Assembly (NCBI GenBank): GCA_034336665.1
Contig: JAPFBE010000003.1
Span: 39,406,360 to 39,470,359 of the forward strand
DNA from: Luscinia megarhynchos
Lineage: Eukaryota > Chordata > Aves > Passeriformes > Turdidae
Direction of reading: 5' to 3'
DNA: 64,000 bases
Both the position numbers and the translations under genes were made by a program. Under the pieces are notes generated by a model. The model worked only from the letters and a program-made list of their open reading frames with translations. It was not told the DNA's origin and ran no database searches. Of this stretch, positions 1 through 13,530 are shown piece after piece. Within the stretch, counting starts at the first letter, position 1. Every line of letters starts with the position of its first letter.

Positions 1-3000
1 AAGTACATGTAATGTTTGTTATTAACTATTGAGACTTTCTAATATTTAGCTTTTCCTGACACACATTCTGGCTTGAAGCTGGTGGGAGCACAGTTAATAG
101 ACAGCTTTCCCCCACAAAGGGAATGTGAACTACCACCATATGACTGCAGGAACAAACAAAACCAGTCAAACAAAAAAAACCCCACCCAGAATACATTATC
201 CTTAAGAAACAGAACCCCCACAACAGGATTATAAAGTCGTTCTTCTCTGAAAAATTTGGGATTGAGGCAGAGAAATTCCCTGCCAAAGTACTACATCCAA
301 ACTCCAGTGGCAGATGAACAGTTGTAGATCCAAGACCATTTGGTCTTTACTCTGTATTCTCAGGTAATCTTTTCTCTTCCAAGAGTAGAGCAAATTGAAA
401 TGAAATGTTTACAAGTGACGTTTACAAAGGATTATACCTTTACCCTGCTTTCTATTAAGAGACTCCTGTTGCTTAAGAAACCCACGTTAATCCTCCAAAG
501 CAGATGACATTTTCTGACCCTGCATACTTCACAAAGCTTGAATACACTCAAAGGGAAAGGAAGTTGACACAATACAAAAAGCAGATGTTTAATAAACTTG
601 AGTAATCGGACAGGCAAGCATGTTTTGGTCGTTCCAAAAGACAGACACAAAAAGGAAGCAACTATTTTCTTGCAGACACAATAAAGAAGACTTTGGTTTG
701 GTTTTAATTAAAGAGATCATATCCTAACCAAAAGAAGAATCCTAACCTCCTGTGACATGCTTTGATCTCACTTTTGATGCCAAAAAGAAAGAAACAGCTC
801 TCAATTACTATTTAGCATCAATAGTATCATCCCAGTCACAGCAGCTTCATTCACCCAGAGAATAGACATGATCGGTGAAAAGCATCAAATCAGTCAGGGT
901 TAAACCTGGTCTGAGTCACCAAATCATCCCAGCAGTCTAACAAGAGAATCAGTCTCATCCTCAGCATTTCCTAGACAGCAACCGCACTGACTCTGCATTC
1001 AGGAGAAGTTTTAAAACAGATCGCTTCTGGCAGTGAAACAACTATAAAAGTAAATATAATATAAAAGGCATAGACACTAAACATGAAAGGGCTTTATTTT
1101 CCCCAGAAGGATCTGAAGTAGATGCAATCATCAGCTATTTTTACTGCTCTTTAAGAACTGTATTTCATTGTTACCCAAACTTCTTTGAATCTACGGGGGG
1201 TATCATACCAAGACAAACGTATGAAAATCTATGTTTTGCTATGGCTTTATGGAACCCTCCCTGTTCTCTTTCAACTAACTTAGGTGAGAAATAAAAGCAG
1301 AGGAAAATCAAGCAGTACAGAACTGTATACCTCCACCTACTATAATATAATGCACAACCTCTGTTTCATAGTGTTTGGCTTTGCAAGTCTTCAAGTTGAA
1401 GTGCCAGCCTTTCAAAATGCCCAAGATCTATCTGTATCTGATTATCATTATGTGTACACTGATGGAAAATGTTCCTCCTTCTCATTAGTCATTTTAGCTA
1501 AAGCTGTTATCCTTTTACCTAGCAGAAAGGAAACATACCCACTTAGCATATCTAACTAATTTTTCAGTAAATACAGCCAAAGATTAAATTAGAAACAAAA
1601 AGCAGGAGAGAAATATATTCTGCACTTGCATGCAACATCACGACCAACAGCTGCAAGTGCTGGATAATCATGAACTCTTGACTCATGGCCTGATTTTCAG
1701 GCACTAATCACCTGCAACCACAGCTGACATCCAGCTCTTGTTTGAGAGTTAGTGGCAGACAGATAAAATAAATAAAATGCTGAATCACTTAAAAGAGGGA
1801 AGGATGCTCCACATAATTTGTCTTCTCATAGCTGAAGAGACAAAAATGTGCTTAAAAAAGATAACTGATGTATTTTACATTTTCCTTATATGTTAAAGGC
1901 AGGAAATACAAAGTCAAAGTCACATAATCTTTTTTTTGTTGTTTTTTTATAAACAGGACTTGATAAAAGTGCCTGCCTTTCCCCATCCTCCTTCAAGCAT
2001 GTGTACCCAATCAGCCAACTGGATGTGTGTAAAACATCCAGGATTATCTATCCAAGTTTTTAGTAGCTTTTTGGAATACAGGAATTTTGGAAGATTCTGC
2101 AATGAAACATTGTTTGTTAACAGCATGCAGCTTAAGAGATTTTCCTTATGATTTCCTTCTTTTACAATACTGCATGTACAATAATTGATGAACAGGCCTT
2201 CATTGTGGCTTCTGTTTTTGAAGTCTCCCATACAAACTCTCTCCACATACTGTGTGGGGTTTTTCCTATTAAAAATATAATTTATGGGTCCATGTGGATG
2301 TCTCTTCTCTCTTTTTTGTTCATTTGGGGTTTTTTTTCTTGTGAGAAGTAATACAATGAGCCAAACATGGTATGATTACATGGCATCAAAGCACTAACAC
2401 CTAAATAATTAATTTTCCTTTAGAAACTCAAATGACACTGGAGTTACTTTACTTTTAAACAGTCCAAAGAGCAGTAGCACTAAGGGGTAATGGAAGTAGG
2501 TCATTATTTTTCTCCTGTTTTGTTATATACAGAACAGACATAAAAATCTGATGGATTTGGCACCCATAGGAACAAGTCATCTGTACACCATGTGAGAAAA
2601 GGGGTTAAGAGCAAGGATATTGAATCATATCTCCTGGAACATAATTTAAAAACAAACCAAACCAAAATTCAATAAACAAGAAAAAATAAACAAGCACACA
2701 ATAAAAACCTAAAACCCTGACAACATTCAAACAAAACAATAACAAATCCAATAAAAATACCACACAGATAAGTTCTTACAGCTAATGGGGTGGTGCTGCT
2801 GAAGGTACAACAAGAGTAGCACAGAGACAGAACTAGACAGATGGACAGTCCCAATTACTTTCCCTAGTTCCCCCAAACTCAGGAGGAAGTAGCATCAGTA
2901 TCTGTTTCTGGTTTTATGCAGACTTCATGAGCAAATAATAAACTGGCATCATTAAACTTCATACCATCCTGCAAGGCACACTACAAGCATCAATAAAACC

Positions 3001-5345
3001 ACCTAAAGTTTGGCTCATTTGCAAACACAGAAAGGTTTGTGCAGCAGAATTCCTGAAATTGTAGGAAACACAAATCCTTCTCAGTTTATACTTGCATCGT
3101 ATTTGCAAAGTTATTTTCATAATCGTAGCAGCTCAGGTTTTGGTTTTGGGAAGTGCAGTTCAGATCTTCAACCACGCAAAAAGTCTTTAATTCTCCACTG
3201 AAAAGCAAACCCACAGATGTGCTTAGGCATGTATGTTTAACATCATCTGCCCACGGCCACACTTGCTGCTCCTAAAATATTTTGTTGAAATGGTATCACT
3301 TTCCTTTTCTGTGTATGCTGCACCAATTTGGCTAAAAACATGAAGCTCATAAATAGGAACATAGGGTTTCCAACATGAATAAACATCTCAATTTAGATGT
3401 ATCAAAACTTACTCAGTTTTGTGAGATGGGAATAAAACAATTAAAGTCTTTTAGAGCAGACTGAAAATAACATGTATTCCTCCATTTGACTATGCATAGG
3501 TTAAAGAAAAAAGGCCTTAGAAAAGATCTGCTGTAAAATATTTTGTATCTAAGCATCCTGCACATTTCATCACAAGGTTTGACTTTCAAACCAATTGGGC
3601 TTTCCTTGAGTAGTGATGGTTATGAAATAAAAGTCTCTAAGAACCATCATATTGAATTTGTTTAAATCCCCAGGTCTTCCAGGTGTTGCTGAAGTTAAAA
3701 AACAAATGAAATGTTGTTATCTTCTAATATTAAAGACCAAAAAATACTGTTTTCTCAAACTCCCAGAAGCAAAGAGGGAGTTATAGGGTGCATTGCATCC
3801 ACATGATCTTATATTTTCTTCTAAACAATTTAATGAAAGGGACCTAATCTCAAAATGGTTTCTGTTAAGTGTCTGCATACCATTTTCAATTTTCAAAATA
3901 CAGTGAATTAGCATCTACAGATGGGTTAAAAAAACCCAAACTTGTCTCTGGAATAAAAGAGATAAAAGAGCACCAAAAATTTATTAGTGTTTGATGATTT
4001 AAACGATAACTACACTTTTGAACAGCAACAATTATCTAAAGACTGCTTTTACCTAAAGACTGTTTGCTATGGATATTTGGCAGGCATTCTGAGAGGTACG
4101 AAAGTGTAACAAAAGCACCAAAAAAGCACAACAAAAGTTGCTACATACATGGGCATTTCACTTGATGGCAGTTAAAGTCACACATAACCTGCCTGTCCAG
4201 AGAATTTACCTTCCACTAAAATTAAATGTGAGACTGAACACATGGTTGCAGTTGGATCACAAACAGCAGCAGAGAGCAGATCAAAAAGCATCTGCATGTA
4301 CACATAGAAAACAGACTAACAAAACCTCATAAGCAAGTCATAAAAAGATTATAAACATTTTTTTAATTATCATTTTCCTAATCAGAATTCCTTCATGTTA
4401 GTACAGGGATAACATTTTTCCAGGGCACTAGATACAGACCTCTGTATCTCACTGGTGATCCTCCATTTTACAGAAGGGAGAACTGAGCTAATGAAGACAT
4501 GGAAATTACCATAGCTACAGAAAATGCAAGTAACAAAGGATGAAATTTGAACTCAGGTTTCCACTTTTCTATTCATGGAACCCTGAAGACTTAGAAAAAT
4601 ACACATTCCTGTACACTTCCATAACAGTGTTCAACCACATTACGTGTTAATTGTGAAAGCATGGTATGTTAAAATCATTAGTGGCTACTAACAGATAGAT
4701 CATGTGAAACTGGATTGGTCTTGGTATCAAAACTAATTCTAACTGATTCTACTGATCATAACCACACAGTAAAGCAGTAGCAGCTCTGTCTCCTTGGCAA
4801 GGACAAACTTAGATCAATCTCAACAAGGTACAGAGAAACTTTAGATGAGACTGTTTTGCTTCTTTCCTTGCACTCAGCTTCTCTGAGAGCACTCAGTGCT
4901 TGTAAGAGTGATATAAATTACTGAAAACTTTGATGATTTTAAATTAATATCCTAAGGACTTGATGGAGGAAAGACCAAAAAAAAATCTGTACAGATCTAC
5001 AGTTTACTAGATCAAGAGCAAATCAACAGCAAGGAAATACATCAACTGTTCAAAAAGTAGAGGAAACCACTCTGAACACACATATGCAATATTTTAAGGA
5101 AAAAATCCACCAAGGACTTCAACTTCTCCTGAAGCTGTTCAAACAGAAACAGAATTAGTAACTGTAATCTACAGTTCACTTCCCTGTTTAATGCTGTTCT
5201 ACTGCACCATCACCTATTTAATGCTGATATACACAACAGCCATTTTCTCTGCAACACTAAATCATTAGCCAAAGAACTGGTTTGAGAAGATGCATTATCA
5301 GAAATTCCTGAATCATCTGTAGGCACCCCAACTCCCCATCCTTAC
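1..5345 (-). other. FARP1: FARP1 intron 2, 3'-truncated by window edge
   Basis: Intronic DNA downstream of the first coding exon on the minus strand. It starts with the donor GTAAG at 5345-5341 and continues beyond the left edge. I looked for the next FARP1 coding exon, which would continue the FERM F1 lobe, and found none, so that exon lies outside the window. The only feature I can support inside is a MIR-like fossil near 4.5 kb. The short open frames here have no recognisable protein similarity and are interrupted by A/T-rich sequence. Confidence 0.8.
4462..4561 (-). mobile_element. MIR/CORE-SINE-like fossil, antisense
   Basis: The plus strand reads like the reverse complement of a MIR core. 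It has CCATTTTACAGA, then an AACTGAG block, and ends near ATTTGAACTCAGG, with spacing close to that expected for MIR. The middle is strongly diverged, as expected for an element older than the bird-mammal split. The call rests on recognising these blocks by eye; no alignment was run. Confidence 0.5.
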
Positions 5346-5516
5346 CGGAATGTCAAAAGTTTCTTGTGTGTCATCCAGCATCTGAATTTTGATAGAGACA
5401 AGTTTTCCTGGAGGTGTCATAGGTGGCTTCTGTCCATGCTCCAAAGTACTGATCCCAGCATTTTCCTGAGCTCCTAGGCGGGATCCTGCTGTTGGTCTCT
5501 GCTCAGTTTCACCCAT
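5346..5516 (-). CDS. FARP1: FARP1 first coding exon (exon 2), residues 1-57
   Basis: FARP1 is a membrane-associated guanine nucleotide exchange factor for Rac1 (FERM, DH and two PH domains, about 1045 residues in human) that acts in dendrite and synapse development. This exon gives the start MGETEQRPTAGSRLGAQ, a Ser/Pro-rich lead, and the opening strands of the FERM ubiquitin-like F1 lobe (KLVSIKIQMLDDTQETFDIP, residues 38-57). It matches the human N-terminus closely as I remember it. The ATG at 5516-5514 is the expected start. The exon ends at CCG (5348-5346), directly followed by donor GTAAG, so the junction is phase 0. The remaining domains lie left of the window. An in-frame reading past the donor is intron. 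Confidence 0.95.
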
Positions 5517-5541
5517 GTTTAGGGAAATGTGTTTCTTATAT
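5517..5541 (-). other. FARP1: FARP1 exon 2 5' UTR portion and splice acceptor
   Basis: Upstream of the start codon on the minus strand is a short 25-base leader segment. It is preceded by a pyrimidine-rich tract ending TTATTCTTTTATCAG, whose AG lies at 5543-5542. This is a good acceptor and places the start of exon 2 at 5541, so a separate untranslated exon must lie upstream. The leader segment begins ATATAA, which supplies a stop codon to one frame coming in from exon 1. Confidence 0.75.
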
Positions 5542-8500
5542 CTGATAAAAGAATAAGGGCAAAGAAAACCATATCAGTCATAAAGATGATGTTTTCACAT
5601 GATCATCATGGTACATATGCTTACAGGTTGTAAACTGTATGATCATTAGCAAAATAAGAGCCATCACAATTTTTCCTTCATGTCTCATATGAAGACAAGA
5701 AAATCAGGCAAACTTCATACTTTTCAAAATACACAGGCTAATCACATCCTGTGAGTAAGGCTGATAGACAGCCTACAGTACTGGGAAAGTTATTCCTTCT
5801 CTGCTGGAAAGTAAACAAGATGACACTGGAAATAGAGCATGACAGAACCCAGATTTCAATTAATTATGTAGTTTTTAAATTATTTATGAATCAGGCTGTT
5901 ATCACCCTCAGACAGGATTCCCAGAGAAGGTAGGAAGGTGAGAAGAGCAGGTGGGACAGCTCAGCACTTGCTGACCATCATTCCCTCTTGGCTACATCAG
6001 CACTTTTTTCCTCCAGCCTTCTCTGGCCCTTTGCAGCTGCCACCTTGATAAGGGTCTACAAAGCAGGAAAGCCAAGGGGTACAAGATGATACCAATTATA
6101 TAACTGGATACTAGAGCTGCTCTAGACCTGTGCCCTGGCCTGATCCCACTGATGAGCCAAGAACTGTGAGGACATGCTACTGGGAAGGCCAGAAAAAAAG
6201 CCAACACTGATTGGGAAATTCTCCATTGTTGACACGTTAAACCTTCTCTTTTAAGTCAAGCACCATTAGTTTTACTTGTTGAATGTTACACATCACACTA
6301 GAATTTTATTTCACTTTTCCTACCCTGCTTTTTGACACTCTAGTTGGGTTTCTAATGAAAGCCACTTCTACTGTCCATTTATCTCTCTTAGTAAATGCAT
6401 TTTCATTCTGCATAACTTTTATACGGTGATCAATGACCAAAACATGTAGCACACAAATGGGGCACAAATGGAAATGTAACTTTCCAGCTGAATAGAGGCA
6501 TAAAAAGAGTACTGCCAGTCACTGCCTGGCTTCAACTCTGAGGTTACAATTATTGAGAAGCCTATATGGGAAAAAAAGGAAGCACAAGATAGCCTATGAA
6601 TTTGTGAATTCATCACCAGTTCTACAGGATACTACAAAGAACAGTGACTGATAGTAAGACACCAGTTCCCACCATAAGGATAGAATAAAAACAGCCCTGT
6701 CTTTGGCAGGATACACTCTTTACTACACATTACTCTTCCATGTCCTGACTAATCTGTTCCCACAGATTTTTTACACAGCAAATACCTAGGCGTAAAAAAT
6801 TTTAAAACAGCACTAGGACTAAAAGGAATGTTAGCTGAGAAGGAAGGGAATTAAAAATTATGGATCCCACACTTCTAAATATCAGCTCAATGAGCACAAG
6901 TGAATGAGAGGAAAAAAAAATGCAGGCAAGCTTTTGCAACGATTCAGCACTAACCTGCCCATCAAGGCCAGAGAGAAACCAGTGAAACCTACTCAAGTTC
7001 ATGCCAACCACTACCAGAGAGGCAAATTTTTCCTCAATTATCATTGCAATCTAAAAATCTATGAAGAATCAATTATATTAATCTTATTCTTTAAAAATCA
7101 TTAAATTAAATTAAGTCTTTTTATAAAACAAGCAGTGCCAACAAGAAAGCTGCAGTTAGAGGCAGGAATTCCAGAAGAAAATATTCCAGACCCCTTTGCA
7201 AATAAATCTGCTTTTCCTGTATGTGGAATACATAGTATCAACCAAAAAGGTAGCACAAGTATTCAGTGTAGAAGTGCACAAAGATTCTGGCTGAGTAAGA
7301 GCTCTTCTGAAGTCACCACATACCCCAGACAGCACCAAGAGGGCAGACAGGACCTCTACAACTGCTGTGTTACTACAGAAGTTTTTTGGCTATGTTCTTT
7401 CCATTAAACCATAAATACAGGGATCAATCCAGTCACTTCAAGTGAAACCATTAAATAATCAATGCGAGGAAATACTGCAGACATTGAACCCATCTAAAAA
7501 TGCTCGTCTGACTAGATGATACAGTGGCCCACACACACAATCAGATAGGCCAATAAACTTTAATTAAACACATAAAAACCACTTTAGGAGCCAAAAAAAA
7601 TCATGGAGGAAAGGAGCAAGCAGAACCACTCCATAATACAGCTGGGTGACTTTTTATTATTATTAAGCTAGTAATACAGAAATTCTTGTTTTACATACAT
7701 ATTGAACCATTTTGTTATAAACACACACATTTGGAAGCAAAGATCTAAGAACTATGGGCTACTCTGATCACAAGCATCTACTACTTGGAAAATCATAAAA
7801 ACTTTCATTTTTTAACCTACATGCTTAAACATCAGCATGCTACACTGGAAGTTATTTAGGGGTTTTTTTCTGCAGGACACTATGCTGCTGTAATAACATC
7901 AGCATAATATTTTTACCATACCTTTATGTAAGAGGCCTTAAAAATAACTCTAAAATAACTCTCTAAAATAACACAGCACATCAATCAAGGTGTACACCTT
8001 TCTCTATATCACTTTGATCTAGGAGACAGTGAACTAAGGTCACAGAAGGCAACAGAAATGTATTAAGCAAACATTGAGCAAACCTGAGGGGATTAGGATG
8101 CCTAATGTCTGTCCTGATGAAGAGCTGGATCAGGTCTGGACAAACGATAGAGAAATTCAAAGACACTCTAGCAGAAAGACAACAGTAAATTGGAGAAGGT
8201 ATTAACCAAGAAGAGCAGCAGCCACCAAATTCTAACATTTGCAGCTCTAAGCAAAACATATGTGGAGACAGACAAACCAGTACAGAAGCAGAGAGCAGCA
8301 AATAAAAGAGGATTCATCTGAACTCTGAAAATTAAGAGTTTCTGCCTTTTCTTTCTGACAGCTGTTGAAACTCAGGGCCAAAATCAAGTCTATTGCTTCA
8401 GCTACAGGTTCACTGGATGCCAGTGCCCTTCTCAGTAGTGCTGTAGCACCTCTAAGATGGAGAGTCAGCTGCAGAGGATGACCCTGTATCCTAACCTGTG

Positions 8501-9811
8501 TGAGGGGAGGAGTTACTGAGACAGCAGAGGTGTCCATGGAGGAGTCTTGTCCCCTTCTGCTCCTTCCCAGCTCCCACCCATACAGTCCTGCCTGATGCTG
8601 AGCACTCATTCTCACCCTCTTCAAGGTAAGCCACAGCACCTCTCTACCTCAAAAGAAAATAATTCAGTGTTTTGTTCTTGGCTGGGTTAGCAAACTAAAT
8701 CAGTTCTCAGCAGGCTGGAAAACCCAATGCCAGGGTGAGCTAAGCCCAGCCAGCTGCTGTCAGGCCACTGGGCTGACTCAAGCTTTCTCTACTTACAGCA
8801 CCTGGATGGCACAACAAATCCTACAACTGCCACTAGATAGATTAGTTGTTGTTTTGTTCTAACCACACATTAATAACCCTTTTATAAAGATACTAAATGC
8901 TTAGAATAAAAATGTCAAAGTTCTGTATGTACTTATGCAGTAGCTGGACAAAGGCTACAATACAGTTCAGCATAGCCATCTTAGTTTTCCATATTCAAAG
9001 CACACTCATTTTATTGCATAAAAAAAATCCTGGCCAATTAAAATTTCCACATATTTTTCCTTGGCAGGATGAAAAACGTATCAAACGTACTTAGTCTAAA
9101 CGGAGCTGCAAAGTATAAACAGCACTTGTTGGGGCTGGGGCAGGGAAGACAGGAGCAGGAATAAAGGGCTACAAAAATTACAAAATACTGATGAAAACAG
9201 GACCAATATGTTGGCATAGATGCCACTCGGATCTCTCACCTACTCTGCCCTTTAGGTCAGACCAGGGTTTAGAATTTGATGCGAGAGGCTCGCGAAGCCT
9301 GAAGACTCCTGTTATGGGAGAGAACAGGACCGCGTATCCAGGCTCTTTCCACTTCCTTTGCTTTCCTTTATTTCCACAGCATGAAACAGAAGGAAGCACA
9401 GTGCTCTGTACGCTCCTCTTAAAGGTGGAGAAGCCTGAGGCACAGTGGGATGGTGTGAGTTTAGCCCTACCAAAAGCACATACCAGACATGTACACCCTC
9501 TGTAAGAGAAAATTCTATACATGCAATATAAATTGTCAGTGATGCTGCCTTTTCATTAGTACATCAGAATTACCATTAAAGTGAAATCAAGTATCTTGAA
9601 CTCATATTAAAAAATAGTAATAACATAACAAGGCAGCAGGACCAGGAAGACTGAAACTAAAATTCAGTCTGAAATGATGGGAAGCAGACAGAAGCCAATA
9701 CAGTTCAGGTTTTTATACTGCAAAGCACTATCTCGCTTAATTTCCACAAGTCCCTGGGAGAACTGTACAAAGCAAATATGATGATTAAAAAAATTTAAAT
9801 TATTCATGTAA

Positions 9812-9873
9812 ATCACGGAATCATAGAATATCCTGTCTTGGAAGGCACCTAAAAGGATCAGTGAAGTCCAACT
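9812..9873 (-). mobile_element. CR1 LINE 3'-end fragment, antisense
   Basis: The plus strand reads TCACGGAATCATAGAATATC followed by a diverged GGAAGGCACCTAAAAGGATCA..GAAGTCCAACT block. This is the reverse complement of the avian CR1 3' end, which carries TTGGACT..CCTTCCAA and an ATTCTATG tail. It is a short, 5'-truncated copy, as is usual for CR1. Confidence 0.8.
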
Positions 9874-12800
9874 TATAATTGCGGAAGCAAAGAAATGGTA
9901 AAAGTTCTTAATAGAAAAATAGCTCAAGCTTGAAGGGCAGCAGTACAGATACAGGTGCTGGGTGTCTGTCTCTCTGCTTGCACCCAGCAGACTAAGAGTG
10001 ACTCAGACTCTAAAGGAAACCTTGCAGCTGAAGGGATTTGTGTTCAGTTCCTTGTCTGCCCTTTCTGCTCACAACCACAATACTCAGAGAAGGAAGGCAA
10101 TAATAATTCTGTTTTTCTGTACCATTAGACTGTCTTCTAGCTCAAAACAAAACTAAACATTTTAAGTGATGGCTGCCTCATGAAGTCAGAAGTAGACAGG
10201 CTCAAGGTGAGGTATGGTCAAGAAGATCAGGAAGAAGATAGGTCATGTCACAATCCCCTGTATAGTCAGAAGAAAAGGGGATGCAGGGTGAAGTCCTTAA
10301 CCAGGTCTAATATCTAAATTATCTTTTGTTCTCTTTTTCCTGTCCCTAAAGATGCAGAAAATTAACCGTGAAAAACCTGCCTGCTCAAGAAAACACCATG
10401 GTTGCCTACCAAAAATTAGACAGAAATTTGCAGAAGCAAGTCTTAGAATCAGATTCTTCAGTATTCTGCAGACTTCCTAAAATCTGCAGCAATAAGAAAT
10501 TCCCTCAGCTATGCAAGACTATCTCTAAAAGAATAAAATTCAACACCTGTACTGAAAATGTAGAGAGCCCACAAAGTTGTCTATCTTGGGCAGACTCTGA
10601 AAAACCTCTAAATATCATTCTCTTATCCCTTGACCCAGTTTCTGTGGGATGGTTATGCAGCTGGACAGACTAAGTGCTTAGGTTTGTAAAGCAATAGAGT
10701 ACACTTAGTTAACACCAAACTAGCTAGAGCCTGAAATGGATGTCAAATTTAGGGACTTGAGCAGTAACACAAAGCTTTAAAAACTCAAACTATTCAGTAT
10801 GCCAATAATGCAGCCTGAAGTCCAGACTAATGAGCATTTATGATGGTACAGGATAAAAAACACCACTTGCAAGCCTATCAGTGTAGCATTCACAGTGCCC
10901 ACATTAGTTTCTGGCTTTAGGGCCATTCAGCTTCCAACTGGAGCTCATTTATCTTCATAGCATTCAGGTCCTAAAACTGTCTGCAATTCTGTGGCACTAG
11001 CAGCTGTCCCTGGATTCCAATTCTTCTGCCAGATGTCAGCAAAGAACAGTCCCATCCTGCACAAATTTGATGTGTGCTATCTTTTTTCCTCAGCCACACA
11101 CCTGTCAGTAGATCTATCAACAAGTGCAGCAGATAAATCCATGCTTTTCCAATTGCCTCTGTGAAAACCCTCATCCCTTAAGCACAAATACAGACTGCTC
11201 TGTGAATTAAGCCAATCTGGTCTACAAATACTTTATTTCAATCCACAGCATTAGAATTCCTTTGATGGCCATCAGTGATATTGAACAAGTCAGCAGACAT
11301 ATTGATTCACTTTGTGTTACGTTTCCGGACAATGATGCATTAGAAACTGACTGCAGGCAAGAAACACTTCTTCTTCCTTGCATCTCACACAAGCAAGCAA
11401 AGCCACTGTACATATGTAAGTGAGCAATTAAGTAAGCAAAACTTCTTACACTCACCCTCTCAAAGGAACCCCTCGGAAGCCTCTTCGTACAAGTCACTCT
11501 TGGGACAGATTGTGACTGTTTCCAGCCTCTGGAGACTTGTTTTCACTTTGCCCTTCACCACCCCTACCTGGCACCCTTGTACTATGAGCAACGTCACTTA
11601 CTTGAATGGGGAATGCCAACATCATATTCAAACCAACACAGCCAATTTTAAAGTTTTTAATTCAGGTTTTAAATCAGCCAACTTGAAGGTACTGTACAAA
11701 CAGGTAATTCTGGCTACTCCTGGAAGGAAAATTAGTGTTTCATGTGCTAAGCCAAGGGGATGATTAGCTCCAATTGCTCAATTAGTGACTCTCACCCATC
11801 AACCGTGTTTTCCCTTCACATCCAAAGGCACAGTCTGAGCAAAGCAGGGATCTTGTGGAGCCATGAGTCCCTTAATAGACCAGAGGGAGGTATTTCCACA
11901 CAAATGCTTCATTTGTAATTAGACAAGTTAAAATTTGAATTAAATATTGCTCACTTGCTTTGCACTTACTGCATCACCATTTAACTACCATGTATGTGTT
12001 TATACATGAAGTTCAACACTGTTTTCCATCGAAAATACTTCCCTGACACTTTACTTTCCCAATTAGACAAGGCCACACCTTTTCTACAAAACTTCTGCTT
12101 TATCTCAGGCCAGGGGGAGGATATTTCTTCCTACTGTGAAACTCCCAACCTGAGATGTTTTTCAACCCATTGACAAAACTGCCTGCATAAGAAATTATGC
12201 TTAGGAAGAAGCTGCAAGCTACATATCATATACTTACATACTCGATTTTATTGACACCCCTTCTGTTTTGCATAACCTGCCAATTCTGTCACTAAAACCT
12301 ATGAAAAAATAAAATTCAGAACGTTCGTATACAATAACAAAATGTGATTTTAAAGAATCCATGGGGGAAAAAATATTAAGAGTAAAGAGTACATGAAATA
12401 CATGACAAAGTCACCCAGCTAATCCTTCACTGATGATAAAATGTGCTGCAGAAGTGAGAAAGTACATGTTATCATTTTATGAAGATGCAAAGCATTTTAA
12501 AGTTGAGATATAAAAGCATCGCCATGTGGGCAAAAACTATTGCACATGATGAACAGAAAGACTGTGGAAGCTTTATTGCCTCATGGTAAAAGCTAGGAAC
12601 ACAAAAGGAGAGTCTAAGAAAACCTCTACTTCTTGTGTTTCCAACCAGCACAGTTTCCTGATTAACCGGGTCATCACCTGAGCCCCCAGTTTGTCACTAG
12701 AAAACACAAGCAAAGTAGGTAAGAACTTCAGGCAGTTTGGTGTTTCAATAGTGGTACAAATCAATCCTGAAGCCATTAAGAGCATTTTCCAAAACCCTTT

Positions 12801-13239
12801 TCATGCCATCACTCTGCATAAATAAAGCTGTTGCACCAGCTGGAGTGCTCTGGGCTCATTCACCCATACAACACCTCATGTGAAAGCCAAGCTGAATGTG
12901 CTTATAGTAGAACAAAGTAATCTGATTTATTTCCAGATTTAACAGAATTCTGAAAGGGATCCAGCAACTCGTACCCAGCTTCAAGCATAAAGTAGACGTT
13001 TTCCATTAAATAAAAACATGTCAAAAGAATAAATAACACACTACATTAATACTACTGTTCAGCAGTTGGAGGAAAATCTGATACAGTCCTGGTTTTGAGA
13101 AATAAAGCAGCTCAGGGGAAATGCTATTTCTCTGAACCAAGTATGAGTATACAGTAGAGGTATTCACACTGCCTAAATGCAAGCCAGATCCTCCAGAGAA
13201 CTGCTGAGCACCAGAGACTAATTCAGGCATTCAGTGGCC

Positions 13240-13530
13240 CTTCAGAGGAGCTTCTCCCTGCCCTGACACACAGAGCCCCGGCAGAAGACCAAAACGCCGG
13301 GGTCAGTGTGCCTGGCCCCGCTCTCTCTCCTGCTGAGAGCCATCAGAGGTGTCACCCCAGGTACCCTCACGCTTGTGCTGCAGCCCAGGAGCTGCAGGGC
13401 ACACTGTGCTCACTCAGGGGACAGGCACCCCTATGGCCCAGGGGCTACAAACCACAGAGGCGATGACATCAGTGCTCGGCACTGGGCAGCCACAGATGAT
13501 GCCTATCCAAACATGTTAAACTGAAGCCAT
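13240..13530. other. GC-rich intronic island with stem-loop
   Basis: This stretch is distinctly richer in G+C and CpG than its A/T-rich surroundings. It contains a perfect 7-bp inverted repeat, CCCCGGC at 13276-13282 and GCCGGGG at 13296-13302, around a 13-base loop. It also has a CRE-like GATGACATCAG at about 13463. No protein similarity was recognised in any frame. It could be an intron-1 regulatory element or an old GC-rich insertion. The sequence alone does not decide. Confidence 0.35.

Noticed and set aside
8247..8639. 130-codon minus-strand open frame in intron 1
   Set aside because: No recognised similarity. I saw no convincing FARP1 exon and cannot support a gene.
9178..9522. Coding-like frames on both strands with several CpGs
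   Set aside because: Two equally open opposite frames and no recognised protein. A faint MIR-like block near 9.43 kb was too weak to call.
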